From Prochlorococcus sp. AG-442-B03 (GTDB lineage Bacteria > Cyanobacteriota > Cyanobacteriia > PCC-6307 > Cyanobiaceae), in NCBI GenBank assembly GCA_003212395.1, contig QCPU01000007.1, positions 1 through 64,000 on the forward strand: 64,000 nucleotides of DNA, in the 5' to 3' direction. The notes beneath the pieces were generated by a model that worked only from the letters and a program-made list of their open reading frames with translations, was not told where the DNA came from and made no database searches. Below are positions 9,916 to 20,005 of the stretch, in pieces (the stretch's first letter is position 1; each line of letters starts with the position of its first letter). Position numbers and translations under genes: made by a program.

Positions 9916-9941
9916 TTCTTAAATAAACTATTATTTAAGAA
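9916..9941 (+). repeat. Perfect 11-bp inverted repeat in gatC leader
   Basis: TTCTTAAATAA (9916-9926) and TTATTTAAGAA (9931-9941) form a perfect 11-bp stem with the four-base loop ACTA, ending 15 bases before the gatC ATG. All but two pairs are A-T, so it would be a weak RNA hairpin; as DNA it could be a protein site. No run of T follows, so it is not a terminator. Confidence 0.5.
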
Positions 9942-9956
9942 GAAAAAACTAAAGGT

Positions 9957-10250
9957 ATGACAAAAATAACCAAAGAGGAAGTTGAAAAAGTTGCTCATTT
10001 AGCGAGATTAGAACTTAATGAGAATGAAATTATTAATCATGCAGAACAATTAGAAAAAATATTGGATTATATAAGACAACTTGAAAAAATTAATACAGAT
10101 AATGTCCCCTGTACAACGAGAGCTATAGAAGTTACGAATGTATTTAGAAAAGACGTAAAGAAAAATTCTGATAGCAATGAAGAGATTTTAGGATTGGCTC
10201 CATCTAAAGAAGATAAATATTTTAAAGTTCCAAAAATTATTAATGAATGA
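9957..10250 (+). CDS. gatC: Aspartyl/glutamyl-tRNA amidotransferase subunit C
   Basis: Small subunit of the GatCAB amidotransferase, which converts mischarged Glu-tRNA(Gln) (and Asp-tRNA(Asn)) to the correct aminoacyl-tRNA in organisms lacking glutaminyl-tRNA synthetase. The 97-residue protein has the family core EVEKVAHLARLELNENE near 8-24 and the LEKILDYIRQLEKINTDNVPCT block. Neither gatA nor gatB is in the window, as in other cyanobacteria where the subunits are dispersed. It converges with crtR, one base between stop codons. Confidence 0.93.
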   Translation: MTKITKEEVEKVAHLARLELNENEIINHAEQLEKILDYIRQLEKINTDNVPCTTRAIEVTNVFRKDVKKNSDSNEEILGLAPSKEDKYFKVPKIINE

Positions 10251-10251
10251 G

Positions 10252-11271
10252 TTAGTTGCTTCCTATAAAAGTTTTATTGACTAACTTTAATAAAAATTTT
10301 TTTAATTTATAACCTGGATATAAATTTATAATTTTTCTTATTTTCCCCCTTTTTTTGCTATGACTCCTTACACCTATTAATAAATCATAAATAAAGTTAA
10401 AAATGTCTTCTTTACTTTCAAATATCCCTACCCTTTGAGGCGAGCCTTTTTTATCCAATAATGGTTTAGTTTTTTCATAAGCTGCTTTGTATTCAAACCA
10501 AGGAATAGAAGGCCAAAGATGATGAATGAGATGGTAATTTTGACCCATTATTAATAAATTCATAAATTTGCTTGGATAAACTCGAGAATTGACCCATTTA
10601 TTTCTTGATCGAAAAGGTCTATGAGGTAAGTAATCAAAAAATATTCCTAAAGTGACTCCTACCATTAATGCGGGTCCGAACCATAGATTATAGATTAAAT
10701 TCATAAAGTCAAATTTCAAACCTGCCAGGATAATTGTAATAAATATGGATCTTTCAATTCCCCATTGTAGTAATTCATATCTGCGCCAAAGTTTTCTTTG
10801 AAAGAAGAATACCTCATGATAAAAAAATCTTGGAGCAATTAGCCAAATTGGACCAAAAGTACTGACAATGTGATCTGGATCATTTTTTGGGTGATTTACG
10901 TGAATATGATGTTGTAAATGGACTCTCGTAAAAACTGGGAAGCTAAACCCTAGTAGAATTGCTGAACCATGACCCATTGCTTGATTTATCCAAGGAATTG
11001 GATGAGCGGCTTTATGACAAGCATCATGAATTACAGTACCTTCAATATGTAGAGCTAAAAAAGCAGTGGCTACAAGTAAAGGTAAAGGCCAAATACCTCT
11101 ATACCATTGCCATATGCTGAGAAAAGCCAGAAAATAACCACCAAAAAATAAACCTAATGTTGGATTCCAAAAACTTGGCGGATCTACGTAATTTTTAATC
11201 TCTTTTTGCCAATTAAATGTTTTCGAAGAATTAGTATTTTTCGTTGTATTTTTACTGGTTAAGTTCGAAAT
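10252..11271 (-). CDS. crtR: Beta-carotene hydroxylase CrtR, non-canonical start
   Basis: Membrane di-iron hydroxylase that adds 3-hydroxyl groups to carotenoid rings to make zeaxanthin, the main photoprotective carotenoid of Prochlorococcus. Histidine clusters of the desaturase/hydroxylase superfamily are present: HDACH, then HLQHHIHVNH, a third group DYLPHRPF and HLIHHLWPSIPW near the C-terminus. The first ATG in frame (10977) would start after the HDACH motif and cannot be the real start. The open frame continues upstream to a stop at 11278-11280 with no ATG, GTG or TTG. I extend to the ATT at 11271, giving about 339 residues, preceded by AAGAA. ACG at 11274 is the other candidate. Confidence 0.85.
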   Translation of the reverse strand: MSNLTSKNTTKNTNSSKTFNWQKEIKNYVDPPSFWNPTLGLFFGGYFLAFLSIWQWYRGIWPLPLLVATAFLALHIEGTVIHDACHKAAHPIPWINQAMGHGSAILLGFSFPVFTRVHLQHHIHVNHPKNDPDHIVSTFGPIWLIAPRFFYHEVFFFQRKLWRRYELLQWGIERSIFITIILAGLKFDFMNLIYNLWFGPALMVGVTLGIFFDYLPHRPFRSRNKWVNSRVYPSKFMNLLIMGQNYHLIHHLWPSIPWFEYKAAYEKTKPLLDKKGSPQRVGIFESKEDIFNFIYDLLIGVRSHSKKRGKIRKIINLYPGYKLKKFLLKLVNKTFIGSN

Positions 11272-11440
11272 CGTTTCTTAATATTCTTTAAACAATATAA
11301 CTAATATTTTAAGATGATTGTATGTTCAAATATAAAAAATTTCTTTTAAGAGATATTTAATTTAATTTAATGTGTCAAATTAATCATCTTAAGAAAAAAA
11401 ATTTTTAAAATAAACCTCTTTCAATTATTATTTTATTTGA

Positions 11441-11522
11441 GCGGTCGTGGCGGAATTGGTAGACGCGCGAGTTTTAGGTACTCGTATCTTCGGGTGTGGG
11501 AGTTCAAGTCTCCCCGACCGCA
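11441..11522 (+). tRNA. tRNA-Leu (anticodon TAG)
   Basis: An 82-base class II tRNA. The acceptor GCGGTCG pairs with CGACCGC, followed by discriminator A; CCA is not encoded. The anticodon stem CGAGT/ACTCG holds loop TTTAGGT, so the anticodon is TAG with G37. The long variable arm (TATCTTCGGGTG) and the AGTTCAAGTCT T-arm are as expected for leucine tRNA. Confidence 0.97.
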
Positions 11523-11594
11523 CTTAAGGGAATTCTGATAGATAGTTTGTTTATCTATATCAACTTCTTATAATTTTATTAAGTAGTTAATCTA

Positions 11595-12044
11595 ATGAAT
11601 AGTTTGATATTTTATTTGGGAATTTTTTATATTGTAATAGGGACTATTTTTTTATCTATACCAATAATTTATCTTGAGCTTGGCAAACCAAAAGATTTAA
11701 TAAAAGCTTTTTTAAATTTATTAATAGGTTTGATATTAATAATTAAAAATAAAGCAATAGATGAATCATTTTTTATAATTTTCCTCTTGCTCACATTACT
11801 GGTTATTTTTTATCTAGTAGAGCTTTTTTTGTCTAGATGGTACCAATTGACAGATAACGAAAGGAAAAAATTAACTACCTTTTTGGAGTTTAAAAATAAT
11901 TTTTCGAAAATATTAGAAGCAATGAATCTGGGATTTGGCAATTTTATGAACCCTTCAAATTTTTTTAATTTTGGTAGCAATAATAAAAATTCAAACCAAA
12001 AAAAGTGGGTAAGAGATGATAAAAATGATAATATAAAAGTCTGA
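11595..12044 (+). CDS. Small membrane protein, possibly Ycf66-like
   Basis: 149-residue protein with three likely membrane helices: about 3-26, 36-50 (LIKAFLNLLIGLILII) and 57-77 (FFIIFLLLTLLVIFYLVELF). These are followed by a charged, Asn/Lys-rich tail from about residue 85. The spacing of helices and the segment LELGKPKD followed by SRWYQLTDNERKKL recall the Ycf66-type proteins of cyanobacteria and plastids, but this is only a resemblance. It precedes ileS on the same strand with a 120-base gap. No catalytic residues are evident. I treat it as a real gene because of its length, membrane profile and position between tRNA-Leu and ileS. Confidence 0.6.
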   Translation: MNSLIFYLGIFYIVIGTIFLSIPIIYLELGKPKDLIKAFLNLLIGLILIIKNKAIDESFFIIFLLLTLLVIFYLVELFLSRWYQLTDNERKKLTTFLEFKNNFSKILEAMNLGFGNFMNPSNFFNFGSNNKNSNQKKWVRDDKNDNIKV

Positions 12045-12164
12045 AATCAAATAAATTGGTTGTTTAAACATTCCAAAAAAACTACAGGTCAATTAAGAAA
12101 GAATATAATGGATTAGATTTATTTAAATAATTCATTTGAACACCAATATTGCTTACATCGTCGT

Positions 12165-15062
12165 ATGAAATCTCAAAATAGCAAAGAACAAAAAACTGAC
12201 TTTTCTTATAAAGAAACTTTAAATTTACTTAAGACTGACTTCTCAATGCGCGCTAACTCAGTTGTAAGAGAGCCTGAGATTCAGAATTTTTGGGCTAACA
12301 ATAATATTGATTTCCAATTAGGTTCGAGTAACTCAGGCGAAATATTTACATTACATGATGGTCCTCCTTATGCAAATGGAGCGCTTCATATGGGGCATGC
12401 CCTTAACAAGGTTTTAAAAGACATAATAAATAAGTATAAAACCTTAAGAGGATTTAGGGTGCATTATGTCCCTGGCTGGGATTGTCATGGATTACCTATT
12501 GAATTAAAAGTTCTTCAGAATTTAAAATCTGATGAAAGGAAGAATCTCGATACTCTAAATCTAAGAAAAAAAGCAACAGATTACGCCCATATCCAAATTA
12601 ATAATCAAATGAAGGGCTTTAAAAGGTGGGGAATATGGGGAGATTGGGATAACCCTTACTTAACCCTTAAGAAAAGTTATGAGTCTGCTCAGATTGGAGT
12701 ATTTGGGAAAATGTTCTTAAACGGCTATATATATAGAGGTCTTAAACCAGTGCATTGGAGTCCAAGTTCGAGGACTGCACTTGCAGAAGCAGAATTAGAA
12801 TATCCTGATGAACATTTTTCAAAAAGTATTTATGTTTCTTTAAAAATCACTAAAATATCAGAGGAAATTCTATTAAATTTCATCCAAGAAAATCTTAATA
12901 TCAAAAAAGAATTTTTTCAAAGTAATGCCTTCATAACTATTTGGACCACTACACCTTGGACTATACCTGCAAATGAAGCAGTTGCAGTAAATCCAAAAAT
13001 AAATTACGTTTTTGCTATTGATGATGAGAAACGAATTTACCTTTTTGCAAAAGATTTATCTTCTGAAATAAGTAAGAAATTGAATAGAGTTTTCAAGGTT
13101 CTTTTAGAGGTTAAGGGATCTAAATTGGAAAATATTGAATATCAACATCCCTCTAAGGATAAAAATTGCAGAATTGTAATTGGAGGTGATTATATTACTA
13201 CAGAATCAGGAACTGGAATTGTTCATACTGCGCCTGGTCATGGGATAGATGATTTTAATGTGGGTCAAAAATATGATTTGCCAATAACATGTGTTGTTGA
13301 TGAAAAAGGTAATTTAAATGAATATTCTGGTCAATTCAAAGGATCAAATGTCCTGAAAGACGCAAATGATTTAATTATTGAGTATCTAAAAGGAAATAAT
13401 TTGCTTCTATTACAAGAAAAATATAAGCATAGATATCCGTATGATTGGAGAACCAAAAAACCTACTATTTTTAGGGCAACAGAACAATGGTTTGCATCTG
13501 TAAATGGCTTTAGATCATCTGCATTAAAGGCAATAGATGATGTTGAATGGATGCCAGCAACTGGAAAGAAAAGAATTTATTCTATGGTTGTTGGTAGAGG
13601 AGATTGGTGTATTTCTAGACAAAGGTCATGGGGAGTCCCAATTCCAGTTTTTTATAAAAAAAATGGTAATGAGATTCTTCTTAACAGCGAGGTAATTAAT
13701 CATATTCAAAAACTTTTTAGTGAATATGGAGCAGATATTTGGTGGGATTGGGATGTTAAGAATCTATTGCCAGAAAATTATTCAAAAGAATCGAATCTAT
13801 GGAAAAAAGGGACAGATACAATGGATGTTTGGTTCGATTCTGGATCTAGCTGGGCGGCAGTATGTGAACTAAGAAGTGAATTAAAATATCCAGCCGATCT
13901 TTATTTAGAGGGCTCAGATCAACATCGAGGCTGGTTCCAGTCTTCTTTGCTAACATCTGTTGCAGTCAATAATAAACCTCCATATAAGAAAGTTTTAACT
14001 CACGGTTTTGCACTTGATGAAAACGGAAGAAAAATGAGCAAATCTTTAGGCAATGTTGTTGATCCAAATATAATTATTAATGGAGGTAATAATAAAAAAA
14101 CTGAACCTGCTTATGGCGCTGATGTTTTAAGGCTATGGGTAAGCTCTGTAGATTATTCAGTAGATGTCCCAATTGGTTCAAATATACTCAAGCAACTTTC
14201 AGACGTTTACAGAAAAGTTCGTAATACTGCAAGATATCTTCTAGGTAATATTCATGATTATGATCCTAAAATTGATAGTTTTGAAATTGATCAATTGCCT
14301 CTTTTAGATCAATGGATGTTAGGCAGATTATTTGAAGTTACAGATCAAATATCAAATGCTTATGAAAATTATGAATTTTCAAAATTTTTCCAAATCTTAC
14401 AAAGTTTTTGTGTTGTAGATCTATCAAACTTTTATTTGGATATTGCAAAGGATAGGTTATATGTAAGTTCTAAATCACAATTTAGGAGAAGGTCGTGTCA
14501 GTTTGTTATGTCAAAAGTTGTTGAAAATTTAGCCGTATTTATTGCTCCAGTGCTTTGTCATATGGCTGAAGATATTTGGCAAAATATACCATATTCAACA
14601 AAAGAAAAATCAGTATTTCAAAGAGGATGGCCAATATTTTCGAAGTCATGGAAAAATCAAATTCTTAATGATCACATTGCAAATTTAAGAAATTTGAGAG
14701 TTGAAATTAATAAGGCTATAGAAGGATGTAGGAATAAACAAATAATTGGGGCAGCTTTAGAAACTGAAGTTAATTATTTACCTGAAGATAAAGTAGTAGA
14801 AGAATCACTGAATTGGCTTAGAGAATTTGGCAATCAAGATGTAGATTTATTTAGGGATTGGCTTATAGTGTCAAACTTCCAAGTGGTATCCGATTTGGTG
14901 GGGAATTCTTTGATTACCGATAACAATGCACTAGGGAAAATTCAAATAATAAAAGCTCATGGTCAAAAATGTGATAGATGTTGGCATTATCAAAAAGAAA
15001 CTTTTAATGGAATCCAAAATACAAAATTATGCAAACGATGTTCAAATATTATTAATATTTAA
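12165..15062 (+). CDS. ileS: Isoleucyl-tRNA synthetase
   Basis: Class I synthetase charging tRNA-Ile. The 965-residue protein has the HIGH-type motif HMGH (75-78), the CP1 editing domain with [20 protein letters not shown] and [17 protein letters not shown] (623-627), the anticodon-binding helical domain, and a C-terminal zinc finger with CDRCWHYQ (C936, C939) and CKRCSN. Length and domain order match bacterial IleRS. The ATG follows a T/A-rich spacer. It is flanked by a small membrane gene upstream and convergent with a small unknown gene, 5 bases away. Confidence 0.98.
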   Translation: MKSQNSKEQKTDFSYKETLNLLKTDFSMRANSVVREPEIQNFWANNNIDFQLGSSNSGEIFTLHDGPPYANGALHMGHALNKVLKDIINKYKTLRGFRVHYVPGWDCHGLPIELKVLQNLKSDERKNLDTLNLRKKATDYAHIQINNQMKGFKRWGIWGDWDNPYLTLKKSYESAQIGVFGKMFLNGYIYRGLKPVHWSPSSRTALAEAELEYPDEHFSKSIYVSLKITKISEEILLNFIQENLNIKKEFFQSNAFITIWTTTPWTIPANEAVAVNPKINYVFAIDDEKRIYLFAKDLSSEISKKLNRVFKVLLEVKGSKLENIEYQHPSKDKNCRIVIGGDYITTESGTGIVHTAPGHGIDDFNVGQKYDLPITCVVDEKGNLNEYSGQFKGSNVLKDANDLIIEYLKGNNLLLLQEKYKHRYPYDWRTKKPTIFRATEQWFASVNGFRSSALKAIDDVEWMPATGKKRIYSMVVGRGDWCISRQRSWGVPIPVFYKKNGNEILLNSEVINHIQKLFSEYGADIWWDWDVKNLLPENYSKESNLWKKGTDTMDVWFDSGSSWAAVCELRSELKYPADLYLEGSDQHRGWFQSSLLTSVAVNNKPPYKKVLTHGFALDENGRKMSKSLGNVVDPNIIINGGNNKKTEPAYGADVLRLWVSSVDYSVDVPIGSNILKQLSDVYRKVRNTARYLLGNIHDYDPKIDSFEIDQLPLLDQWMLGRLFEVTDQISNAYENYEFSKFFQILQSFCVVDLSNFYLDIAKDRLYVSSKSQFRRRSCQFVMSKVVENLAVFIAPVLCHMAEDIWQNIPYSTKEKSVFQRGWPIFSKSWKNQILNDHIANLRNLRVEINKAIEGCRNKQIIGAALETEVNYLPEDKVVEESLNWLREFGNQDVDLFRDWLIVSNFQVVSDLVGNSLITDNNALGKIQIIKAHGQKCDRCWHYQKETFNGIQNTKLCKRCSNIINI

Positions 15063-15067
15063 TTTAC

Positions 15068-15403
15068 TTAAATCCAGTTTTTTTGATTTAAAAAGAAAAA
15101 TATGTCTTGATTTTCTCTAATGAAATTATTTTTGTTTTCTGTGAATGGTGCCTCATAAAGTTTAAAATTGCTAATTTCATAAGGTAATTCTATAACTTTC
15201 TTTTCTAAATCTATCTCAATTGGATGAGTGGTAGAGCTACTGAAACCTTTGAAAATAAGTATTTCTAGTTTTTCTTTGTTTTTATCTTTTAGAATAAAAC
15301 CCTCTAGTTTAAGTATCCTATTAGGTATATCGGAACTTATTTTTTCAAGATTATTTATTAAATTAATTTCAATCATTTTCGGAGAAGTAAGAGTTTCTTC
15401 CAT
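15068..15403 (-). CDS. Conserved small cyanobacterial protein, function unknown
   Basis: 111-residue soluble protein without signal peptide or membrane segment. The central LEILIFKGFSSSTTHPIEID segment is distinctive and recalls a family shared by cyanobacteria and plant chloroplasts (possibly DUF7734), but I cannot confirm that. The full open frame begins inside the DUF3177 gene, overlapping its 3' end by 35 bases; an in-frame ATG at residue 10 (position 15376) would reduce the overlap to 8 bases and is perhaps the better start. Same-strand overlap suggests coupled translation with the DUF3177 protein. Confidence 0.65.
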   Translation of the reverse strand: MEETLTSPKMIEINLINNLEKISSDIPNRILKLEGFILKDKNKEKLEILIFKGFSSSTTHPIEIDLEKKVIELPYEISNFKLYEAPFTENKNNFIRENQDIFFFLNQKNWI

Positions 15404-15986
15404 TTTTAGGTAATTTGATTATTGACCATTGAATAAGTCCTAAAGTATAGATTAATAATGAAAATAATCCTAAAAATTTTGCTATCGGCTCAGTAAAGTT
15501 AGCTCCGAAGAAAAAATTAAATAAATTTTTTATAAAAATATATAAATTTGAAGAAGGAAGAAGCCATATTGCACATGCATCCGAATTAATAAAAGAAAAG
15601 CAGTTAAAGTTTTGTAAACTCTGAATTAAGAAATTGAGAGATATAAAAGTTAGCGTCCATCTCCATATTTTTGTCGTTGTGGTAAGAGAGTAAGAAAAAT
15701 CATATTCTTTTAATTCATCATTAATATCGTTCCAAAACCAAACTGAAACTGTCATTAATAGTGTTGATATATTTGTTATTAAAAGAGCATAATTATATTT
15801 GCCTATTAAAAGTAAAAGGCTGATAAAAAATAAAAGGGATATTTTCCAATATGTTGAAAGAAGTTTATTAACTGCTTTATTTCTTTTTTTAATTGACCAA
15901 AAGGATAGAGTAACGGGCATACCAATCAGGAAAATTATTGAAAGTTGAAAGGATAGCCAAATAGAAAGTTGATTAAAAACGTTCAA
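15369..15986 (-). CDS. Integral membrane protein, DUF3177 family
   Basis: 205-residue polytopic membrane protein with about five hydrophobic segments: near 8-30, 46-62, 64-84, 108-125 and 168-187. The N-terminus WLSFQLSIIFLIGMPVTLSFWSIKKRN and the NTSTLLMTVSVWFWNDIN-like core agree with the cyanobacterial DUF3177 family as I remember it; its function is unknown. It is first in a two-gene minus-strand unit with the overlapping small gene downstream. The upstream 110-base spacer is shared with divergent trmB. Confidence 0.7.
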   Translation of the reverse strand: MNVFNQLSIWLSFQLSIIFLIGMPVTLSFWSIKKRNKAVNKLLSTYWKISLLFFISLLLLIGKYNYALLITNISTLLMTVSVWFWNDINDELKEYDFSYSLTTTTKIWRWTLTFISLNFLIQSLQNFNCFSFINSDACAIWLLPSSNLYIFIKNLFNFFFGANFTEPIAKFLGLFSLLIYTLGLIQWSIIKLPKNGRNSYFSEND

Positions 15987-16096
15987 AACTTTTTCTTTTT
16001 AAACACATAATAATTAAACATCAAACTCTCACTATTGTCATAGTTATGAATATTATGCATCCTTATATTATTGCCTAGAAATATATTAATAATTGT

Positions 16097-16726
16097 ATGA
16101 GACAGCATGTTAATCCGCTTAGTAGTAATTTCAATCAAATTAAGAGAATACCTTCTTTGAGTGAAATGTTTGGGGATTCTAAACTGAATCTTCATTTGGA
16201 TATAGGTTGTGCTGCTGGTGAGTTTCTATACGATTTAGCTTTAGTTAATACCAGTTGGAATTATTTGGGAATTGAAATCCGTGAGAAATTAGTTCAAAAT
16301 GCTAAATTAAAATTTCTTGAAAAAGAAATCAAGAATCTATATTTTGTATTTGGTAATGCTAATAATATTTTGAATGATGCCCAAGGAAAATTTATTATCG
16401 AAAATTTAAAAAGTATTTCTTTTAATTTTCCTGATCCATGGTTTAAAAAAAGACATCATAAAAGGCGTGTAATTCAGCCAAAATTTATCAATATTCTTTC
16501 AAATTCATTACAAAAAGGAACCCTAATCTTTATAAAAACAGATGTAAAGGATTTATTCGATTATATGGATTGCGTTATATTAAGTAATTTTTATTTTAAA
16601 TCGATAGATAAAAAAGATTTTAATTTTTCCGAAAGTTTTAATCCAAATAAAGTTAAAACTAATCGGGAAAAGTATGTCATGCTTAATCAACTTGATATTT
16701 TTGAAAGGATTTATATAAAAATTTGA
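16097..16726 (+). CDS. trmB: tRNA (guanine-N7-)-methyltransferase
   Basis: SAM-dependent enzyme that makes m7G46 in the tRNA variable loop. The 209-residue Rossmann-fold protein has the SAM-binding [15 protein letters not shown] (about 33-47), the acidic ribose site [10 protein letters not shown], and the family signature [22 protein letters not shown], whose PDPW..K..H..RR residues bind the tRNA substrate. The C-terminal [10 protein letters not shown] matches the usual T.rE... pattern. It starts with ATG, divergent from the DUF3177 gene, and converges on glmM 7 bases further on. Confidence 0.95.
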   Translation: MRQHVNPLSSNFNQIKRIPSLSEMFGDSKLNLHLDIGCAAGEFLYDLALVNTSWNYLGIEIREKLVQNAKLKFLEKEIKNLYFVFGNANNILNDAQGKFIIENLKSISFNFPDPWFKKRHHKRRVIQPKFINILSNSLQKGTLIFIKTDVKDLFDYMDCVILSNFYFKSIDKKDFNFSESFNPNKVKTNREKYVMLNQLDIFERIYIKI

Positions 16727-16733
16727 TTCATCG

Positions 16734-18086
16734 TTAATTTATTATTTTATTAATTTCTAAAAGGAGTTTGTTTTTAATTTCGTTTGATAAAGAATGAACT
16801 TTTTTATGATTTTTGGCTTCAACTAGAACTCTCATTACGGGTTCTGTGCCGCTAGGCCTTATGTAAACTCTACAATGATCCGAATATATTCTCTGAAAAT
16901 TTTCTATAGTTTGGTCTATTAAGATTTTGGCTTTTGGATTTAATTTATTAATATTAAAATTTAAATTGATATTGGTTAGTTTTTGAGGAAAAGGTTCGAA
17001 ACTACTTTTAAGCCAATCATTTAAATTAATATTTTTCTTTTTACAATATTTAGAAATTTGAAGTGCAGTCAATATCCCATCTCCAGAAAAGTTATTAATT
17101 TTTGAAAGTATATGACCTGACTGCTCACCTCCTAAAACGGCTCTTTTTTCCTTGATTGCGTCATACACATATTTATCTCCTACATCAGTTCTATATAAAA
17201 TTCCTCCAATTTTCTTCCAGGCATTTTCAAAACCTAGGTTTGCCATTTGCGTTGTTATTAGTACATTATTTGTGAGAATCTTTTGTTCCATAAGTTCTCT
17301 TCCCCAAAGAAAAAGAATGTGATCTCCATCTAATACATTGCCTCTTGAATCTATTCCAATTACTCTATCGGCATCCCCATCGAAGCTAAATCCCATATCT
17401 GCAGTACTCTCTCTTAATGCTTTTTTTAATGGTTCTAGGTTAGTAGAGCCACAATTCATATTAATTTTTAATCCATTTTTAGAGTTATTGATAACTTTTA
17501 CATCAGCACCAAGAGACTGAAAAATTTTTTCTGCGCAGGTTGTCGCTGATCCATAGCATGTGTCTAATATTATTTTCAACCCGCTTAAATTTTCTCCACC
17601 CATTGTTTCTATTAAACTTTTAATATAAGTATCCATAAGATCTTTATTTGTATTTAGGGGGCTCACTTTTGTAGGAACAAATATATTTTGATTGGACTCT
17701 TCAATAAATTTTTGAATTTTATTTTCAAAATATTTTGTAATTTTCTGACCGTTATGATCAAAAATTTTTATCCCATTATATTCTGGCGGATTATGACTTG
17801 CAGATATCATGATCCCACTACTCAGGTTCTCTTGTTTGATTAAAAAAGGTATAGCTGGGGTAGGGCAGATGCCAAGATTTATAAATTTTTTGCCACTTTC
17901 ATTTATACCTTGTGTTATTGCCCTAAGCAGAATATCTCCACTAATTCTTGTATCTCTTCCAATTAATATTGGATTTTTCTTTTCTAAAGTCGACCCTAGT
18001 ACATAACCTACTTTGTAGGCTAAAGAATAAGTTATTTCTTTATTAAATCTTCCTCTTATTCCATCAGTTCCAAAGATTGACTGCAT
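16734..18086 (-). CDS. glmM: Phosphoglucosamine mutase
   Basis: Interconverts glucosamine-6-phosphate and glucosamine-1-phosphate for UDP-GlcNAc, needed for peptidoglycan and lipopolysaccharide. The 450-residue protein starts with the family hallmark [10 protein letters not shown], has the phosphoserine loop [11 protein letters not shown] (catalytic S97), the metal-binding [15 protein letters not shown] and the C-terminal phosphate-binding [11 protein letters not shown]. GlmM is told from other phosphohexomutases by the FGTDGIRG start and ASHNP.YNGIK-type loop. A second phosphohexomutase lies at 49542-50996. The upstream 111-base spacer is shared with the divergent thioredoxin gene. Confidence 0.95.
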   Translation of the reverse strand: MQSIFGTDGIRGRFNKEITYSLAYKVGYVLGSTLEKKNPILIGRDTRISGDILLRAITQGINESGKKFINLGICPTPAIPFLIKQENLSSGIMISASHNPPEYNGIKIFDHNGQKITKYFENKIQKFIEESNQNIFVPTKVSPLNTNKDLMDTYIKSLIETMGGENLSGLKIILDTCYGSATTCAEKIFQSLGADVKVINNSKNGLKINMNCGSTNLEPLKKALRESTADMGFSFDGDADRVIGIDSRGNVLDGDHILFLWGRELMEQKILTNNVLITTQMANLGFENAWKKIGGILYRTDVGDKYVYDAIKEKRAVLGGEQSGHILSKINNFSGDGILTALQISKYCKKKNINLNDWLKSSFEPFPQKLTNINLNFNINKLNPKAKILIDQTIENFQRIYSDHCRVYIRPSGTEPVMRVLVEAKNHKKVHSLSNEIKNKLLLEINKIIN

Positions 18087-18197
18087 AATTAGATTTCAGG
18101 AATCAAAGAAATTTTTGATAATTATTCAGTTCTTATTTTATCAGTTGATTAAAAACTTATAGATTTCAATTCTCTTTATTTATTTAACTTATTTAAG

Positions 18198-18770
18198 ATG
18201 TCTTTAGTTAGTAATACCGTAATAGTGCAATCTGAGAGTCGAGAACCAATTTTAAAGGCAAATTTAAAAACAATACTTATTGCGATTATATCTGTTGTTA
18301 TGATTTTATCCTTTTTGTTTAGAAATCCCTTTTTAAAATCAACTTATCTTCTAAAGAGTTTTGGAGAATTATCTGTTGATCCTGTAATAGCTTTTACAAA
18401 TAATAAGCCTACATTCCTTGAATTTTATGCTGAGTGGTGCGAAGTTTGCAAAGAAATGGCTCCACAAGTTTCTGCCTTAAAAGATGAATACGAAAAAGAT
18501 ATTAATTTTGTTTTTTTAAATGTTGATAATCAAAAATGGGGTAATTATATCCAGCAGTTTGCCGTCAACGGAATTCCTCAAGTTAATCTTTTTGATAAAA
18601 AGGGTAATCTAATATCTACATTTATCGGTAAACAAGATGAAATAAAAATAAGAGAATCTATTAAGAATTTACAAAAAGAAGAAAAACCCTATGAGGAATT
18701 TATTAATGCTGAGTTTTCAAAAATTCAAGAAAATAAAAATAATGAGGTTAGTCCTCGTAGTCATGGATAA
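18198..18770 (+). CDS. txlA: Membrane-anchored thioredoxin-like protein (TxlA/HCF164 type)
   Basis: 190-residue protein with one N-terminal membrane helix (about 25-43, ILIAIISVVMILSFLFR) and a thioredoxin domain facing the lumen or periplasm. The active site is WCEVCKE (Cys-Glu-Val-Cys); GIPQVNLFD gives the cis-Pro. In cyanobacteria and chloroplasts TxlA/HCF164 passes electrons across the thylakoid membrane for cytochrome maturation and photosystem assembly. The tail after residue 155 is charged and Asn/Glu-rich. It converges on thyX, three bases between stops. The gene name rests on topology and active-site pattern. Confidence 0.85.
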   Translation: MSLVSNTVIVQSESREPILKANLKTILIAIISVVMILSFLFRNPFLKSTYLLKSFGELSVDPVIAFTNNKPTFLEFYAEWCEVCKEMAPQVSALKDEYEKDINFVFLNVDNQKWGNYIQQFAVNGIPQVNLFDKKGNLISTFIGKQDEIKIRESIKNLQKEEKPYEEFINAEFSKIQENKNNEVSPRSHG

Positions 18771-18773
18771 TTT

Positions 18774-19406
18774 TTACCATTCTAAAGATTTCGATACAAT
18801 CGGAAAACTTTCTTTAAAAATAGACTTGCAATTTTGGGCGATAGACTTATGTTCTTTTTGGGTACCGTGAGCTGATCTTAAATGAATGTAATGGATCCAG
18901 GATCTGCATGATCCAGTCATATAGATTCTTGTTGGTGTTGCTAATGGTAAAACAAATCTTGCACATTCTTTGGCTACCCCTTCAGCAAGTAAATCTTCAT
19001 ATAATTCTGAAGCAGCCTGAAAATGTAAACCAATTTTTTCATTGAATCTTTTTTTTAACTCATAAGGCAGATCAGGAATTGAATTTTGCCTATTTTTAAA
19101 ATCTTGACGCCTCAACTCTGGTAAGGGAATATTACCCAATTGAGAACTATCTGCATATCTTTGTGAAAATTCCTGGAAAGTAAATGATCTATGTCTTAAA
19201 ATTTGGGCAGCGATTGCTCTATTGGTTTCTATTTGTAAGGTCATAAATGACTGTTCAAAAACACTCCAATGTTCATTTTTAATGCAATAACTCAATAATT
19301 TCGAATAGTCTGCATTTTCCTGATTTTTTGGGTTACTAACTCTTGCAATGTAAGCCATTGTTTGTTCTGCATCAGGAGTTAGCGAAATTAACTCAACTTT
19401 ACTCAT
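18774..19406 (-). CDS. thyX: Flavin-dependent thymidylate synthase
   Basis: Methylates dUMP to dTMP using methylene-tetrahydrofolate and FADH2, replacing ThyA. The 210-residue protein has the signature RHRSFTFQEFSQRY (71-84), close to the consensus RHRxxSxNExSxRY with Thr and Gln at two usually Ser/Asn positions. The C-terminal RSWIHYIHLRSAHGTQKEH carries the dUMP/FAD-binding Arg and His. It is last in a tight minus-strand unit: cobO-like, dcd, thyX with gaps of 4 and 1 bases. The dCTP deaminase next door supplies its substrate route, so the operon is coherent. Confidence 0.96.
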   Translation of the reverse strand: MSKVELISLTPDAEQTMAYIARVSNPKNQENADYSKLLSYCIKNEHWSVFEQSFMTLQIETNRAIAAQILRHRSFTFQEFSQRYADSSQLGNIPLPELRRQDFKNRQNSIPDLPYELKKRFNEKIGLHFQAASELYEDLLAEGVAKECARFVLPLATPTRIYMTGSCRSWIHYIHLRSAHGTQKEHKSIAQNCKSIFKESFPIVSKSLEW

Positions 19407-19407
19407 T

Positions 19408-20001
19408 TTAGATCTTTGCTAGAGTAACTTTTTCTGGTTGGTTTTGATATTTACCTCTTCTATCTTCATAGGTTGTAGAACATGGATCGCCTTCAAAAAA
19501 GAGTAGTTGGCAAATACCCTCTTCCGCATAAATTCTGCAATCTGCACCTGAACTATTACTAAACTCTAAAGTCAGATGACCTTCCCACCCTGCCTCTGCA
19601 GGGGTTGTATTAACAATTATTCCTAGTCTTGCGTAAGTACTTTTGCCTATACAGATTACAGTTATATTTTCAGGTACTTTCATTTTTTCTAAAGCCACTC
19701 CTAAACCATAGGAGTGAGCAGGGAGAATAAAAAAATCTCCATCTTTATCGTGGTGAAGAACAGTTTTTTCTAAGTTATTAGGATTAAACTTTTTGGGATT
19801 CATCACAGTCCCAGGGACATGTCTGAAAATTAGGAATTCTTTTGATGAAAGTCTTAAATCATATCCATATGAGGAACATCCGTAACTTAAAACTGGCTTT
19901 TGTTTATTTTGAGGTTCAAGATGCCTAACAAGATTTGATTGAAAGGGCTTTATCATTCCTTCCGAAGCTTTTTCATTTATCCAGAGATCATTTTTTAACA
20001 T
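19408..20001 (-). CDS. dcd: dCTP deaminase
   Basis: Deaminates dCTP to dUTP, the main source of dUMP for thymidylate. The 197-residue trimer-forming protein has GKSTYARLGI (119-128) for substrate binding and the catalytic block AEAGWEGHLTLEF (135-147), with the general-acid Glu in GWEG. YGYDLRL near 45-51 is also a family marker. Only one base separates its stop from thyX and four separate it from the upstream cobO-like gene, so all three are probably one message. Confidence 0.96.
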   Translation of the reverse strand: MLKNDLWINEKASEGMIKPFQSNLVRHLEPQNKQKPVLSYGCSSYGYDLRLSSKEFLIFRHVPGTVMNPKKFNPNNLEKTVLHHDKDGDFFILPAHSYGLGVALEKMKVPENITVICIGKSTYARLGIIVNTTPAEAGWEGHLTLEFSNSSGADCRIYAEEGICQLLFFEGDPCSTTYEDRRGKYQNQPEKVTLAKI

Positions 20002-20005
20002 TGTT

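Noticed and set aside
11537-11563. Terminator after tRNA-Leu
   Set aside because: The GATAGATA/TATCTATATC pairing is imperfect and all A-T, with no T tract after it.
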